This document shows, one piece after another, positions 34,271-42,770 of a DNA stretch of 64,000 bases (the first letter of the stretch is position 1; every line of letters begins with the position of its first letter). A model generated the notes under the pieces. It made no database searches. It was not told where the DNA came from and saw only the letters and a list, made by a program, of their open reading frames with translations. The DNA is from Dickeya oryzae (GTDB lineage: Bacteria > Pseudomonadota > Gammaproteobacteria > Enterobacterales > Enterobacteriaceae). A program made the translations under genes and the position numbers. The stretch lies in NCBI RefSeq assembly GCF_009372235.1, contig NZ_ML762922.1, positions 263,126-327,125 on the forward strand, written 5' to 3'.

Positions 34271-36430
34271 ATGGCAAAGTCCCAACCGGTCGAGGTACTG
34301 CTGCGCCCAGCAGTAGAACTCTATACCGTTGCGGTTTGCGCCGGAGCCGTACTGCTATGCCTGACAGCTCCGTGGTCTCTCGCGCTAAGTCCAGACATCG
34401 GCATCGGCAGCGCACTGGCCTTTGTCGTCTTTGGCGCACTGCGCTGGCGTGATGCACAGGTGATCCTGCATTACCGCCGTAATATCCGTCGCCTGCCACG
34501 CTATGTGATGACCAGCCGTGACGTACCCGTCAGTGGACAACGACTGTTTATCGGTAGGGGGTTTCTGTGGGAGCAAAAGCACACCCACCGGTTGATGCAA
34601 ACCTACCGACCTGAGTTCAGGCGTTATGTAGAACCGACACCCGCCTACCAGCTGGCCCGACGTCTGGAGGCGCGGCTGGAATTCGCACCATTCCCGCTGT
34701 CGAAATTGCCCCGTATCACCACCTGGGATGTACCATTTAACCCGGTTCGGCCTCTGCCTCCTGTCGGCGGACTGCCGCGCCTGCACGGTATCGAGCCTGA
34801 TGAGGTGGATGTTAGCCTGCCCTTGGGCGAGCGCGCCGGTCATTCTCTGGTGTTGGGCACCACACGGGTGGGCAAAACGCGGCTGGCCGAATTATTCATC
34901 ACCCAGGACATCCGCCGAAAGAATCACCTCGGCGAGCATGAAGTCGTTATTGTTTTCGATCCTAAAGGTGACGCGGATCTGCTCAAGAGGATGTGCATCG
35001 AGGCAAAACGTGCAGGCAGAGAAAACGAGTTCTATGTGTTCCACCTTGGGTGGCCGGAGATCAGCGCGCGTTACAACGCGGTGGGGCGTTTTGGTCGTAT
35101 CAGCGAAGTCGCCACCCGCGTCGCAGGACAGCTTTCCAGGGAAGGCAACTCGGCGGCCTTCAGGGAATTCGCCTGGAGATTTGTCAATGTCATCGCCAGG
35201 GCGTTGATCGAACTGGGTCAGCGCCCGGACTACCTGCTCATCCAACGCCACGTCATCAATATCGATGCGTTGTTCATCGAGTACGCCCAGCACTATTTCG
35301 CCCGCACAGAACCGAAAGCCTGGGAGGTTATTGTCCAGATCGAAGCCAGGCTCAACGAGAATAACATTCCCAGGAATATGATCGGCCGCGAAAAGCGTGT
35401 GGTCGCCCTTGAGCAATACCTCAGCCAGGCCCGTAACTACGACCCCGTACTGGATGGACTGAGATCCGCTGTTCGCTACGACAAAACGTACTTCGACAAG
35501 ATCGTCGCCAGCCTGCTGCCCCTGCTTGAAAAACTCACCAGCGGCAAAATCGCCCAATTGCTGGCTCCAAACTATTCGGATCTGAGCGATCCCAGACCGA
35601 TTTTCGATTGGCTGCAAATCATCAGGAAACGCGCAATAGTCTATGTCGGTCTTGATGCACTATCCGATGCAGAAGTCGCAGCAGCAGTAGGCAACTCGAT
35701 GTTCAGCGATATGGTCTCTGTGGCCGGACACATCTATAAATTCGGTATCGACGACGGTCTGCCGGGTGCATCTGCTGACACCAAGGTGCCAATCAACGTC
35801 CATGCCGATGAATTCAATGAACTGATGGGCGATGAGTTCATCCCTATGGTCAACAAAGGGGGCGGCGCTGGCATCCAGATCACCGCCTATACTCAAACCC
35901 TCAGTGATATTGAAGCCCGCATAGGCAATCGCGCCAAAGCCGGTCAGGTCGTCGGCAATTTCAACAATCTATTCATGCTGCGCGTGCGCGAAACAGCCAC
36001 CGCTGAGCTACTCACGAAACAGTTACCCAAGGTAGAGGTCTACACCACCACTGTGGCCAGTAGCGTGACAGACAGCTCCGACATCCACGCAAAAACCGAC
36101 TTCACCAGCAACACACAGGATCGCATCAGTCTATCGAGCGTGCCGATGATTGAACCGTCCCATATGGTTCAACTTCCGAAAGGGCAGTGCTTCGCGCTGC
36201 TGCAGGGTGGCAATCTCTGGAAAGTCCGCATGCCACTGCCTTCCCCCGACCCGGATGAAGTCATGCCGACCGATCTGCAGCAATTGGCAGGCTACATGCG
36301 CCAGAGCTACACCGATGCCGGACAATGGTGGCAGAACCAGGGGCCGTCCGTGTTGCAGGAGCAAGCACTGCCACCTGAATTGCTCGACGAAAACCTCAAC
36401 AGCACCGCCAACCAGGGTAGAGCACCATGA
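34271..36430 (+). CDS. traD: TraD-type coupling protein (type IV coupling ATPase)
   Basis: A 719-residue protein. Two N-terminal membrane segments lie at about 15-55, followed by Walker A GTTRVGKT (196-203), Walker B IVFDPKG, and a C-terminal FNNLFMLRVRETATAELL region typical of the SXT/TOL subfamily (TIGR03743). It couples the relaxosome (MobH at 58.8 kb) to the transfer channel and supplies ATP-driven substrate entry. The ATG at 34271 follows an intergenic AATAACACA. Downstream it overlaps the PFL_4697 gene by four bases. Confidence 0.93.
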   Translation: MAKSQPVEVLLRPAVELYTVAVCAGAVLLCLTAPWSLALSPDIGIGSALAFVVFGALRWRDAQVILHYRRNIRRLPRYVMTSRDVPVSGQRLFIGRGFLWEQKHTHRLMQTYRPEFRRYVEPTPAYQLARRLEARLEFAPFPLSKLPRITTWDVPFNPVRPLPPVGGLPRLHGIEPDEVDVSLPLGERAGHSLVLGTTRVGKTRLAELFITQDIRRKNHLGEHEVVIVFDPKGDADLLKRMCIEAKRAGRENEFYVFHLGWPEISARYNAVGRFGRISEVATRVAGQLSREGNSAAFREFAWRFVNVIARALIELGQRPDYLLIQRHVINIDALFIEYAQHYFARTEPKAWEVIVQIEARLNENNIPRNMIGREKRVVALEQYLSQARNYDPVLDGLRSAVRYDKTYFDKIVASLLPLLEKLTSGKIAQLLAPNYSDLSDPRPIFDWLQIIRKRAIVYVGLDALSDAEVAAAVGNSMFSDMVSVAGHIYKFGIDDGLPGASADTKVPINVHADEFNELMGDEFIPMVNKGGGAGIQITAYTQTLSDIEARIGNRAKAGQVVGNFNNLFMLRVRETATAELLTKQLPKVEVYTTTVASSVTDSSDIHAKTDFTSNTQDRISLSSVPMIEPSHMVQLPKGQCFALLQGGNLWKVRMPLPSPDPDEVMPTDLQQLAGYMRQSYTDAGQWWQNQGPSVLQEQALPPELLDENLNSTANQGRAP

Positions 36431-37176
36431 GCGATCCGGCTGCTGCTGCGCAACACCAACAGACACGCCGACAAAGCCTGCTGGCGAGTGTCATCACCTT
36501 GCCGTTCAGGTTGCTTGGCGTGCTGATCGGCTCGTTGCTGATTTCAATCATCGTGGAATGCGCAGGCATGCATCTCTTCTGGAAAGACCAAGGCTGGCGA
36601 CACTCGCAGGCGATGCTGCAGTACGAGATGGGTCACTTATCAAACCATTTCACACGCAGCGCCATTGTGCAGGAGCCGGGTCGAACTGCGCACCGGATCG
36701 TCGATATCGGCTATGAATGGATGTTCGTCAAGACCGGACTGTTTGAGCGCATGAAGCGGATCGCCGAGCGTGCCCGTGCTCCCAGCCAGACACCCAAGCA
36801 CGACTTCCGCTACTTCGTAAGCCAAGTCTATGTATGGTCGGAAGACTATCTGATCGCCGCCGCCTTCACCACGCTGACGTTCATGGTACGCTTGCTGGTA
36901 CTGGTGCTGACATTGCCGCTCATCCTCATGGCCGTGTTCGTCGGGCTAGTGGATGGTCTGGTACGGCGCGATGTGCGTAGGTTTGGTGCAGGTCGAGAAT
37001 CAGGATTCATTTACCACAGGGCAAAGGCCGCGTTACTGCCGCTGACCATGCTGCCCTGGGTAACCTATCTGGCACTGCCGGTATCGGTACATCCGCTGCT
37101 GATCCTACTGCCCGGTGCGGCATTGTTGGGCTTCGCGGTGGCGCTGACGGCCAGTAGTTTCAAGAAATACCTCTAA
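36427..37176 (+). CDS. ICE membrane protein, PFL_4697 family
   Basis: A 249-residue inner-membrane protein with an N-terminal hydrophobic segment (LPFRLLGVLIGSLLISIIVE) and further segments around 145-180 and 195-245. It carries the conserved DQGWRHSQAML and RRDVRRFGAGRESGFIYHRAK blocks of TIGR03747. Translationally coupled to traD. In relatives the RAQPRD gene comes immediately next; here a 3.4 kb IS1-flanked insert intervenes. Confidence 0.9.
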   Translation: MSDPAAAAQHQQTRRQSLLASVITLPFRLLGVLIGSLLISIIVECAGMHLFWKDQGWRHSQAMLQYEMGHLSNHFTRSAIVQEPGRTAHRIVDIGYEWMFVKTGLFERMKRIAERARAPSQTPKHDFRYFVSQVYVWSEDYLIAAAFTTLTFMVRLLVLVLTLPLILMAVFVGLVDGLVRRDVRRFGAGRESGFIYHRAKAALLPLTMLPWVTYLALPVSVHPLLILLPGAALLGFAVALTASSFKKYL

Positions 37177-37226
37177 AGAAGGTCTGAATAAGACTAAATT
37201 CGAAAATTTTAATCCTTAAAAAATAT

Positions 37227-37890
37227 GGTAATAAATCCAATTATTTGATTGTTATATATAATGCTCGCTTTTAAGGTTTTCTCATGGCCAGCGTTAATGT
37301 TCATTGTCCCCGTTGTCAGTCTGCTTAGGTGTATCGCCATGGTCAGAATCCTAAAGGTCGTGACAGATTTCGCTGCCGTGACTGCCACCGCGTGTTTCTG
37401 CTCACTTATACCTACGAAGCGCGCAAGCCCGGTCTCAAAGAGCAGATCACCGAAATGGCTTTCAACGGCGCGGGGGTTCGCGATACAGCAAGGACGTTGA
37501 AGATTGGCATAAACACCGTCATTCACACGTTAAAAAACTCGCGCCAAAGCGAATAACGTCCTCACCGGTCGCTCATGCTGGCGTGGCACTTATCTGCGAA
37601 CGCGATGAGCAATGGAGTTTTGTCAGCAGTAAAGCCCGCCAGCACTGGCTCTGGTACGCATACAACACCAGGACCGGCGGTGTACTGGCCTATACATTTG
37701 GCCCCCGCACGGATGAAACTTGCCGTGAATTATTGGCACCCCTTACGCCGTTTAACATCGGAGTGATAACCAGCGATGAGTGGGCCGTTATGCCAGAGCA
37801 GTGCTGAAGGATAAGCATCTGACAGGCAAAATCTTCACTCAACGTATCGAGCGTAACAACCTGACACTGAGGACGCGCATTAAACGTCTC
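37227..37890 (+). mobile_element. IS1-family element, copy A (3'-truncated, defective)
   Basis: The left end GGTAATAAATCCAATTA starts at 37227. InsA (ATG at 37284) would read MASVNVHCPRCQSA, then a TAG at 37326-37328, then VYRHGQNPKGRDRFRCRDCH and the usual tail. InsB is frameshifted (ITSDEWAVMPEQC then stop). The match to copy B ends near 37886, so the right inverted repeat is missing. The zinc-finger CPRC...CRDC of InsA and the A-rich TTAAAAAAC slippage site identify IS1. It cannot make transposase. Confidence 0.85.
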
Positions 37891-37904
37891 TGAGCATTTA
37901 ACGG

Positions 37905-38822
37905 TTAAGAATATTTAAGTGTAATCAAAGGTGTCCGCTCGAGGTCTTTAATATATACGACAGCATCGGCAGTAGATGTATTACCTTCAAGGTCCATCGA
38001 TTGATTGAATTTAACTGTCCAATCTTTGATTTGGTTCGATTCTCCTGCGGAAAAATACAAGGTTTTGCAATCAAACATATTGGAAACCCCAGGAATCATA
38101 AATGGTGGTTGATCTTGTAATGTAACTTCCCAGAAGTCCAGATGACTATTACCAAGCAGAGCCAACCATTTAAAATGTGCGCTACTTCTTTGTTCTTCTC
38201 TTATTGCTTGAATGGCTTGGTAATTCATCACAAGTTGACGTTTACCCCCGCCATACAGCTTGGGATGTTTATATGATAAAAACGTATCGAAAAATACCAC
38301 TTTTATGTGAAAAGACAAGGCAGCTTTAACCAGACTGCGTATACTGCTTTCGTCATTGTGAAGTGCCTCTCCTCGCAAATATGCCATAACCCTCTGATAA
38401 TCTATGTTTTTTATGATATCCTGCCGTGGTTGCACCTGTAATGAATGGCAGTATTTATCACGCATGACATGCTCCAAAAACAAGTGTGTATATCCTTTTT
38501 GACTAAATGTAGCCATATTTGCCAATAGAAACTTACGTGCAGCAAGATGTTGATGCACTTCACCGATACATACATTCCCACTAAACATTTCTTCGAGAGC
38601 TCTAAATCCATTTCGGGATTTAACACATGGGAGCATACTTTCGATGCCTTTTTTTGCCTCATTCAATAGTTTATTGGCCGCTTGATCTTGATTTACTAGC
38701 AATAGCCTGTCTTCGTCGTCTTTAGGCATTCGATATTTAATTAGTGGTTCACCGCAATTCGGATTTGGGCAAGGTGAAAATTCATCACCACGGATTTTCA
38801 TGTTACATTTTTCACAATACAT
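37905..38822 (-). CDS. TIKI/ChaN-like metal-dependent domain protein with zinc ribbon
   Basis: A 305-residue protein. The N-terminal zinc ribbon uses Cys3/Cys6 and Cys18/Cys23. The main domain shows GEVHQH (87-92), LFLEH (114-118) and LLGNSHLDF (222-230), followed by GVSNMF. This ordered GExH...EH...GxxH pattern is that of the TIKI/ChaN-fold domain found in large toxins and effectors (for example the C2 region of Pasteurella multocida toxin). A strong AGAGGAAAG precedes the ATG. It follows the Fic-like gene by 12 bases in the same operon. Likely an effector or toxin; the substrate is unknown. AT-rich and foreign to the ICE backbone. Confidence 0.6.
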   Translation of the reverse strand: MYCEKCNMKIRGDEFSPCPNPNCGEPLIKYRMPKDDEDRLLLVNQDQAANKLLNEAKKGIESMLPCVKSRNGFRALEEMFSGNVCIGEVHQHLAARKFLLANMATFSQKGYTHLFLEHVMRDKYCHSLQVQPRQDIIKNIDYQRVMAYLRGEALHNDESSIRSLVKAALSFHIKVVFFDTFLSYKHPKLYGGGKRQLVMNYQAIQAIREEQRSSAHFKWLALLGNSHLDFWEVTLQDQPPFMIPGVSNMFDCKTLYFSAGESNQIKDWTVKFNQSMDLEGNTSTADAVVYIKDLERTPLITLKYS

Positions 38823-38834
38823 AGTTTCTTTCCT

Positions 38835-39455
38835 CTATTCCTTGGTCACCCATTCTTGATACTCATTGCCAACCAAAATTTTGGCTAACCTTGGATCATC
38901 CAAACAACCGATAAGCCGATGGCCATTGCCACCATATCTGTCACTAAATGTCGTCTTATAACTCAGAATAAAATTCAGTAGTGCAACGCAAAATCGAGTA
39001 TTGCCATCTTTAAACAAATGTAACTTGAATAGTAGAGCTACTAGTTTGCATGCCATTGCAGCTTTGGGGTAAGGCATTAATTTTAAGCCGGCACTCATCT
39101 GAAACATTGAGTTGACACTGTACCTTTCCAGTTCCGTTTCTATTCGTTGGCGAGCGATTATACTAAATTCACTTTCTGTTGACGCAATACCATGTCCACT
39201 TGAAGTCATTTTCTTTATCTTTTCTTCGTCATTCAATTCAGCGGGATTAATAACCCTGTCTATCGGCGATGACCAATTACTTAGCATGACCCCATATCTA
39301 TCGCCAATGCCTTGGTTCTGTAGGTACTGTGCCGCCGCATCAATCACATTGCCGATGGTTGTATTTTCCAAACCTTTCTGAGAAACCAAAGCGCTAAATT
39401 TTTCTGTCAACCCATTAATAAATCGTTGTTGGTCTTTGTTATCGGTTCTTTCCAT
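38835..39455 (-). CDS. Fic-like domain protein
   Basis: A 206-residue, mostly helical protein with HLFKDGNTR (146-154), a variant of the Fic active site HPFx(D/E)GNGRxxR. The His, Phe, acidic, Gly-Asn and first Arg positions are kept; the last Gly is Thr and the final Arg is absent. No inhibitory (S/T)xxxE(G/N) helix is obvious. Fic enzymes transfer AMP or other nucleotides to proteins. It is the first gene of a two-gene operon with the TIKI-like protein, flanked by IS1 copies. Activity is uncertain because of the altered motif. Confidence 0.62.
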   Translation of the reverse strand: MERTDNKDQQRFINGLTEKFSALVSQKGLENTTIGNVIDAAAQYLQNQGIGDRYGVMLSNWSSPIDRVINPAELNDEEKIKKMTSSGHGIASTESEFSIIARQRIETELERYSVNSMFQMSAGLKLMPYPKAAMACKLVALLFKLHLFKDGNTRFCVALLNFILSYKTTFSDRYGGNGHRLIGCLDDPRLAKILVGNEYQEWVTKE

Positions 39456-39524
39456 TTATTCTTCACCTTGAGGTTAGCATGATGAAAAAAGAATACTCCT
39501 CAACCCCCTAGGTTACTCTGGCGT

Positions 39525-39725
39525 TTATACGAAGTTTTCTGCAATTAAGAGGGTTGATATATACAGGGATGTAGTCAGCGATAAAACCTCGGTAAAGCCA
39601 TCAGTGTAGTGCTCGAGTTTAATTAGCTCCCCCTTATATAGCTGACTCGAGAATTTTCCATAGCAAAAGTTACCTGAATCGTTGTTTGATTCAGCCTGTT
39701 CAAAATTCAGATTCACAACTTTCAC
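39525..39725 (-). CDS. Possible small protein upstream of the Fic operon
   Basis: A 66-residue GTG-started frame, MKVVNLNFEQAESNNDSGNF... The composition is protein-like but no ribosome site or family is recognised. It may be the remnant of a third cargo gene. Confidence 0.3.
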   Translation of the reverse strand: MKVVNLNFEQAESNNDSGNFCYGKFSSQLYKGELIKLEHYTDGFTEVLSLTTSLYISTLLIAENFV

Positions 39726-39824
39726 ATGTGAAAGTTTTCCGGTGTAACGAACAACTGAGCCTTACCCTGCTCCCAAACGATTGGCGCACTGTATTTTCCA
39801 TTTCCTTGCTTTTCTGAACGCACT

Positions 39825-40591
39825 GGATAATGCATCCAATTAGTTGATTGTGATATATAATGCTCGCTTTTAAGGTTTTCTCACGGCCAGCGTTAATATT
39901 CATTGTCCCCGTTGTCAGTCTGCTTAGGTGTATCGCCATGGTCAGAATCCTAAAGGTCGTGACAGATTTCGCTGCCGTGACTGACACTGCGTGTTTCTGC
40001 TCACTTACACCTACGAAGCGCGCAAGCCCGGCCTCAAAGAGCAGATCACCGAAATGGCTTTCAACGGCGCGGGGGTTCGCGATACAGCAAGGACGTTGAA
40101 GATTGGCATAAACACCGTCATTCGCACGTTAAAAAACTCGCGCCAAAGCGAATAACGTCCTCACCGGTCGCTCATGATGGCGTGGCACTTATCTGCGAAC
40201 GCGATGAGCAATGGAGTTTTGTCGGCAGTAAAGCCCGCCAGCACTGGCTCTGGTACGCATACAACACCAGGACCGGCGGTGTACTGGCCTATACATTTGG
40301 CCCCCGCACGGATGAAACCTGCCGTGAATTATTGGCACCCCTTACGCCGTTTAACATCGGAATGATAACCCGCGATGAGTTGGGCAGTTATGCCAGAGAA
40401 GTGCTGAAGGATAAGCATCTGACAGGCAAAATCTTCACTCAACGTATTGAGCGTAACTACCTGACACTGAGGACGCGCATTAAACGTTTGGTCCGGAAAA
40501 CACTCTGTTTCTCACGCTCGATTGAAGTGCATGAAAAAGTCATCGGTGCGTTCATTGAAAAACATATGTTCTACTAAATGGAGTCATTACC
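39825..40591 (+). mobile_element. IS1-family element, copy B (full length, defective InsA)
   Basis: Runs from GGATAATGCATCC at 39825 to GAGTCATTACC at 40591, 767 bases, the length of IS1. InsA has ACG (39883-39885) in place of the start codon and shares the nonsense TAG (39925-39927) with copy A. The A6-C slippage site and an intact InsB frame (40182-40577) remain. With copy A it brackets the Fic/TIKI cargo in direct orientation; no eight- or nine-base duplication is found at the outer ends. Confidence 0.88.
40182..40577 (+). CDS. insB: IS1 InsB frame (copy B)
   Basis: A 131-residue frame from the internal GTG, VALICERDEQWSFVGSKARQ ... LKDKHLTGKIFTQRIERNYL ... EVHEKVIGAFIEKH, closely resembling IS1 InsB with its DDE core. 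In vivo it would be made as an InsAB' fusion by -1 slippage at TTAAAAAAC, which needs InsA translation. InsA here lacks a start codon and has a stop, so transposase is unlikely to be made. Confidence 0.85.
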   Translation: MALICERDEQWSFVGSKARQHWLWYAYNTRTGGVLAYTFGPRTDETCRELLAPLTPFNIGMITRDELGSYAREVLKDKHLTGKIFTQRIERNYLTLRTRIKRLVRKTLCFSRSIEVHEKVIGAFIEKHMFY

Positions 40592-40687
40592 CCAAATCGG
40601 ACACTCCGTAGTTCCTATTGTTTACAGCCACAAGACACTCGTTTCACCAATATCACGCCATTGCTCAACGAACTGAGGAATGGCGTG

Positions 40688-41074
40688 ATGACGCTTCCAA
40701 CCCGACTTCGCGCTGTGCACTACAGCGCGCTCATTTTTTTCTCCATCGTCCTGATGCTGGGCTGCCCGTTAGCTGTCCATGCCGATACGCCAGCACAGCG
40801 CCAGGAGCTGGCCGCCGCGCTACGCCAGTTGGACGCCCTGCAACGCTTTGTCGCGCAGAGCGCCGCAACTACACCACTCGAGCCAAACGAACGTTATTAC
40901 TTCGACTACCCACGGCTACTCGGTGATTTAGCCCGCGTGCGCTCTGGCATTCAGTTCTATCTTTCGCCATCCCGCGCCCAGCCGCGCGACACCACCGAAC
41001 TGAACAGTGACTACCGCCAGGAATCGCCCCCCAAGTACTACAGCACCTCGCTGAAGCTGAAGGAGCAGCCATGA
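40688..41074 (+). CDS. RAQPRD-family ICE conjugation protein
   Basis: A 128-residue exported protein with a signal peptide ending near AVHADT. The name-giving SRAQPRD sequence lies near residue 100, followed by ELNSDYRQ (TIGR01690). The ATG at 40688 has GAGGAA about eight bases upstream; an earlier ATG at 40661 is less likely. It heads the second half of the transfer operon after the IS1 insert and overlaps the next gene by four bases. Periplasmic role in mating-pair formation; details unknown. Confidence 0.9.
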   Translation: MTLPTRLRAVHYSALIFFSIVLMLGCPLAVHADTPAQRQELAAALRQLDALQRFVAQSAATTPLEPNERYYFDYPRLLGDLARVRSGIQFYLSPSRAQPRDTTELNSDYRQESPPKYYSTSLKLKEQP

Positions 41075-41304
41075 CTTCCGCACAGATCAGCGCCTTTCAG
41101 GCGAACAGCAGTATCACACCTGCGGCAATGTCCACCGCCCTGACCAGTATCGTGTTCGCTGTACTGCTGTTGTGGGGCGCATGGGCTATCCGAACCGCCT
41201 ACGTCGGCTGGGCCGAGAACCAGCTCAACCAGCGCCAGTTCCTCGGCGTCATCGTGCGCTTTCTCGCGATGTACCTCGTGCTGACGTTTTTCCTGCTCTC
41301 GTAA
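41071..41304 (+). CDS. ICE membrane protein, PFL_4701 family
   Basis: A 77-residue protein with two hydrophobic segments (VFAVLLLWGAWAIRTAYVGW, VIVRFLAMYLVLTFFLL), as expected for TIGR03758. Start and the previous stop overlap (ATGA). By size and topology it may be a pilin- or channel-like small subunit together with the next gene. Confidence 0.88.
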   Translation: MTSAQISAFQANSSITPAAMSTALTSIVFAVLLLWGAWAIRTAYVGWAENQLNQRQFLGVIVRFLAMYLVLTFFLLS

Positions 41305-41322
41305 CCAAAAAGGGCCAGCCCG

Positions 41323-41682
41323 ATGAAACACTACCGCTATCCCACCCATCTCGTTCAGCGCGCTGCGCTGGCCTTGGGCCTTACCACCTTACCTGCATTG
41401 TCGTTCGCACAGGGATTGCCGCAACTGGAAAACCCATCTCGTGGCACAGGTGGCGGCATCATGGAAACCATCCGCAATTACGGCTACGACATCGTGCTAC
41501 TGGTAGCGCTACTGGTGGTCGCCAGCATGTTCATCGGAGTGTGCTATCACGCGTACGGCACCTACGCCGAGATCCACAACGGCAAGAAAACCTGGGGCCA
41601 GTTTGGCTTGACGGTCGCGGTTGGGGCGGTGCTGCTGGTGATCGGCATCTGGCTGCTCACCGAAGCTACTGGCATTTTGTAA
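41323..41682 (+). CDS. ICE membrane protein, PFL_4702 family
   Basis: A 119-residue protein. A signal-like segment (LALGLTTLPALSFAQG) is followed by two transmembrane helices (DIVLLVALLVVASMFIGVCY and LTVAVGAVLLVIGIWLLTEA). This matches TIGR03745, pilin-like small membrane proteins analogous to VirB2/TraA by layout. Eighteen bases after the preceding gene. Confidence 0.88.
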   Translation: MKHYRYPTHLVQRAALALGLTTLPALSFAQGLPQLENPSRGTGGGIMETIRNYGYDIVLLVALLVVASMFIGVCYHAYGTYAEIHNGKKTWGQFGLTVAVGAVLLVIGIWLLTEATGIL

Positions 41683-41694
41683 GAGGGGCTGGAC

Positions 41695-42093
41695 ATGTCA
41701 GCACATCCGCATGTCCGCGCAGACGGCACAGTGACATTCCTGCCACATCGGCTCAATCGACATCCGGTGGTGGTGCGCGGACTGACAGCCGATGAGTTGT
41801 GGATCTGTTGTGGCCTGTTCGGCTGCGCCGGGTTGCTCATCGGCGTACCGCTGTCCTGGCTACTTTCAACCATCGCTCTGGCACCAAGCTGTATTGTGCT
41901 GGGCATCACCTGCGGCGTATTCGTCGGAGGTGGCTTCCTGCGACGACAGAAACGCGGGCGACCCGACACCTGGCTGTACCGCCAGTTGCAATGGCGTATC
42001 ACAACCCGCTATCCACTGCTCACAGGCTGGGTCGGCGGGCACCTGCTGATTACGCGATCGGGCTTCTGGTCGAACCGGAGGACGATGCGATGA
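41695..42093 (+). CDS. Conjugative transfer region protein, TIGR03750 type
   Basis: A 132-residue membrane protein: FLPHRLNRHPVVVRGLTADEL, two hydrophobic segments, then RRQKRGRPDTWLYRQLQWR, the hallmark of the family and of the VirB3/TraL group by topology. Coupled to the next gene by overlapping ATGCGATGA. Confidence 0.88.
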   Translation: MSAHPHVRADGTVTFLPHRLNRHPVVVRGLTADELWICCGLFGCAGLLIGVPLSWLLSTIALAPSCIVLGITCGVFVGGGFLRRQKRGRPDTWLYRQLQWRITTRYPLLTGWVGGHLLITRSGFWSNRRTMR

Positions 42094-42770
42094 GTCGATT
42101 CAAAAACGAAGTCATACATCTACAGGCTCACATCAAGACCCTCCGCATCGGTGCCAGCGCATTACTCCTTGTGGCACTGGTGATGGGGGTGGGTTGGTGG
42201 AACGCACCGCGTGATCTGACAATCCACATACCACCCGATCTGCGTTCAGGGAGTTCACGTGCCTGGTGGGAGGTACCCCCGGAATCGGTCTACGCCTTCA
42301 CATTCTATGTGTTCCAGCAGCTCAACCGCTGGCCAACCAACGGAGAAGAGGACTACGCACGTAACCTCCATGCATTATCGCCGTACTTCACTCCGGCATG
42401 CCTCGCCTTTCTGCAGGCGGATTACGACTATCGCCGCAGCACAGGCGAACTGCAACAACGTGTACGCGGCGTCTACGAAATCCCCGGTCGCGGCTATGGC
42501 GATAATCCTGCCGCACGGGTACGCGTAGTCTCTGACCGCGATTGGGTCGTCACGCTCGATCTCAGCGCCGACGAGTACCACGGCCCGGAACAGGTCAAGC
42601 GCGCTCTGGTGCGCTACCCGCTCAAAGTCGCGCGCGTAGATGTCGATCCGGTCCGTAATCCGTTTGGTCTGGTGCTCGACTGCTACGACGGTGTTCCGCA
42701 GCACATCTCCCCCCCGACGCAGGAAACACCCAATCGTGTCGGCCTGGGCAAGCAAGGAGAAACCCCATGA
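42090..42770 (+). CDS. ICE conjugation protein, PFL_4703 family
   Basis: A 226-residue protein with one N-terminal transmembrane helix (SALLLVALVMGVGWW). The periplasmic domain has SVYAFTFYVFQQLNRWP and ALSPYFTPACLAFLQADY, as in TIGR03746. The topology recalls TraE/VirB8-type channel proteins. Start overlaps the preceding stop; its stop overlaps the next start. Confidence 0.88.
   Translation: MSRFKNEVIHLQAHIKTLRIGASALLLVALVMGVGWWNAPRDLTIHIPPDLRSGSSRAWWEVPPESVYAFTFYVFQQLNRWPTNGEEDYARNLHALSPYFTPACLAFLQADYDYRRSTGELQQRVRGVYEIPGRGYGDNPAARVRVVSDRDWVVTLDLSADEYHGPEQVKRALVRYPLKVARVDVDPVRNPFGLVLDCYDGVPQHISPPTQETPNRVGLGKQGETP

Noticed and set aside
37227..40591. An intact IS1 composite transposon with target duplication
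   Set aside because: Copy A lacks its right end, and no eight- or nine-base duplication is found outside the two copies.
41172..41795. Long alternative frame across the PFL_4701/4702 genes
   Set aside because: Arg/Ser-rich shadow of well-supported membrane protein genes in the other frame.
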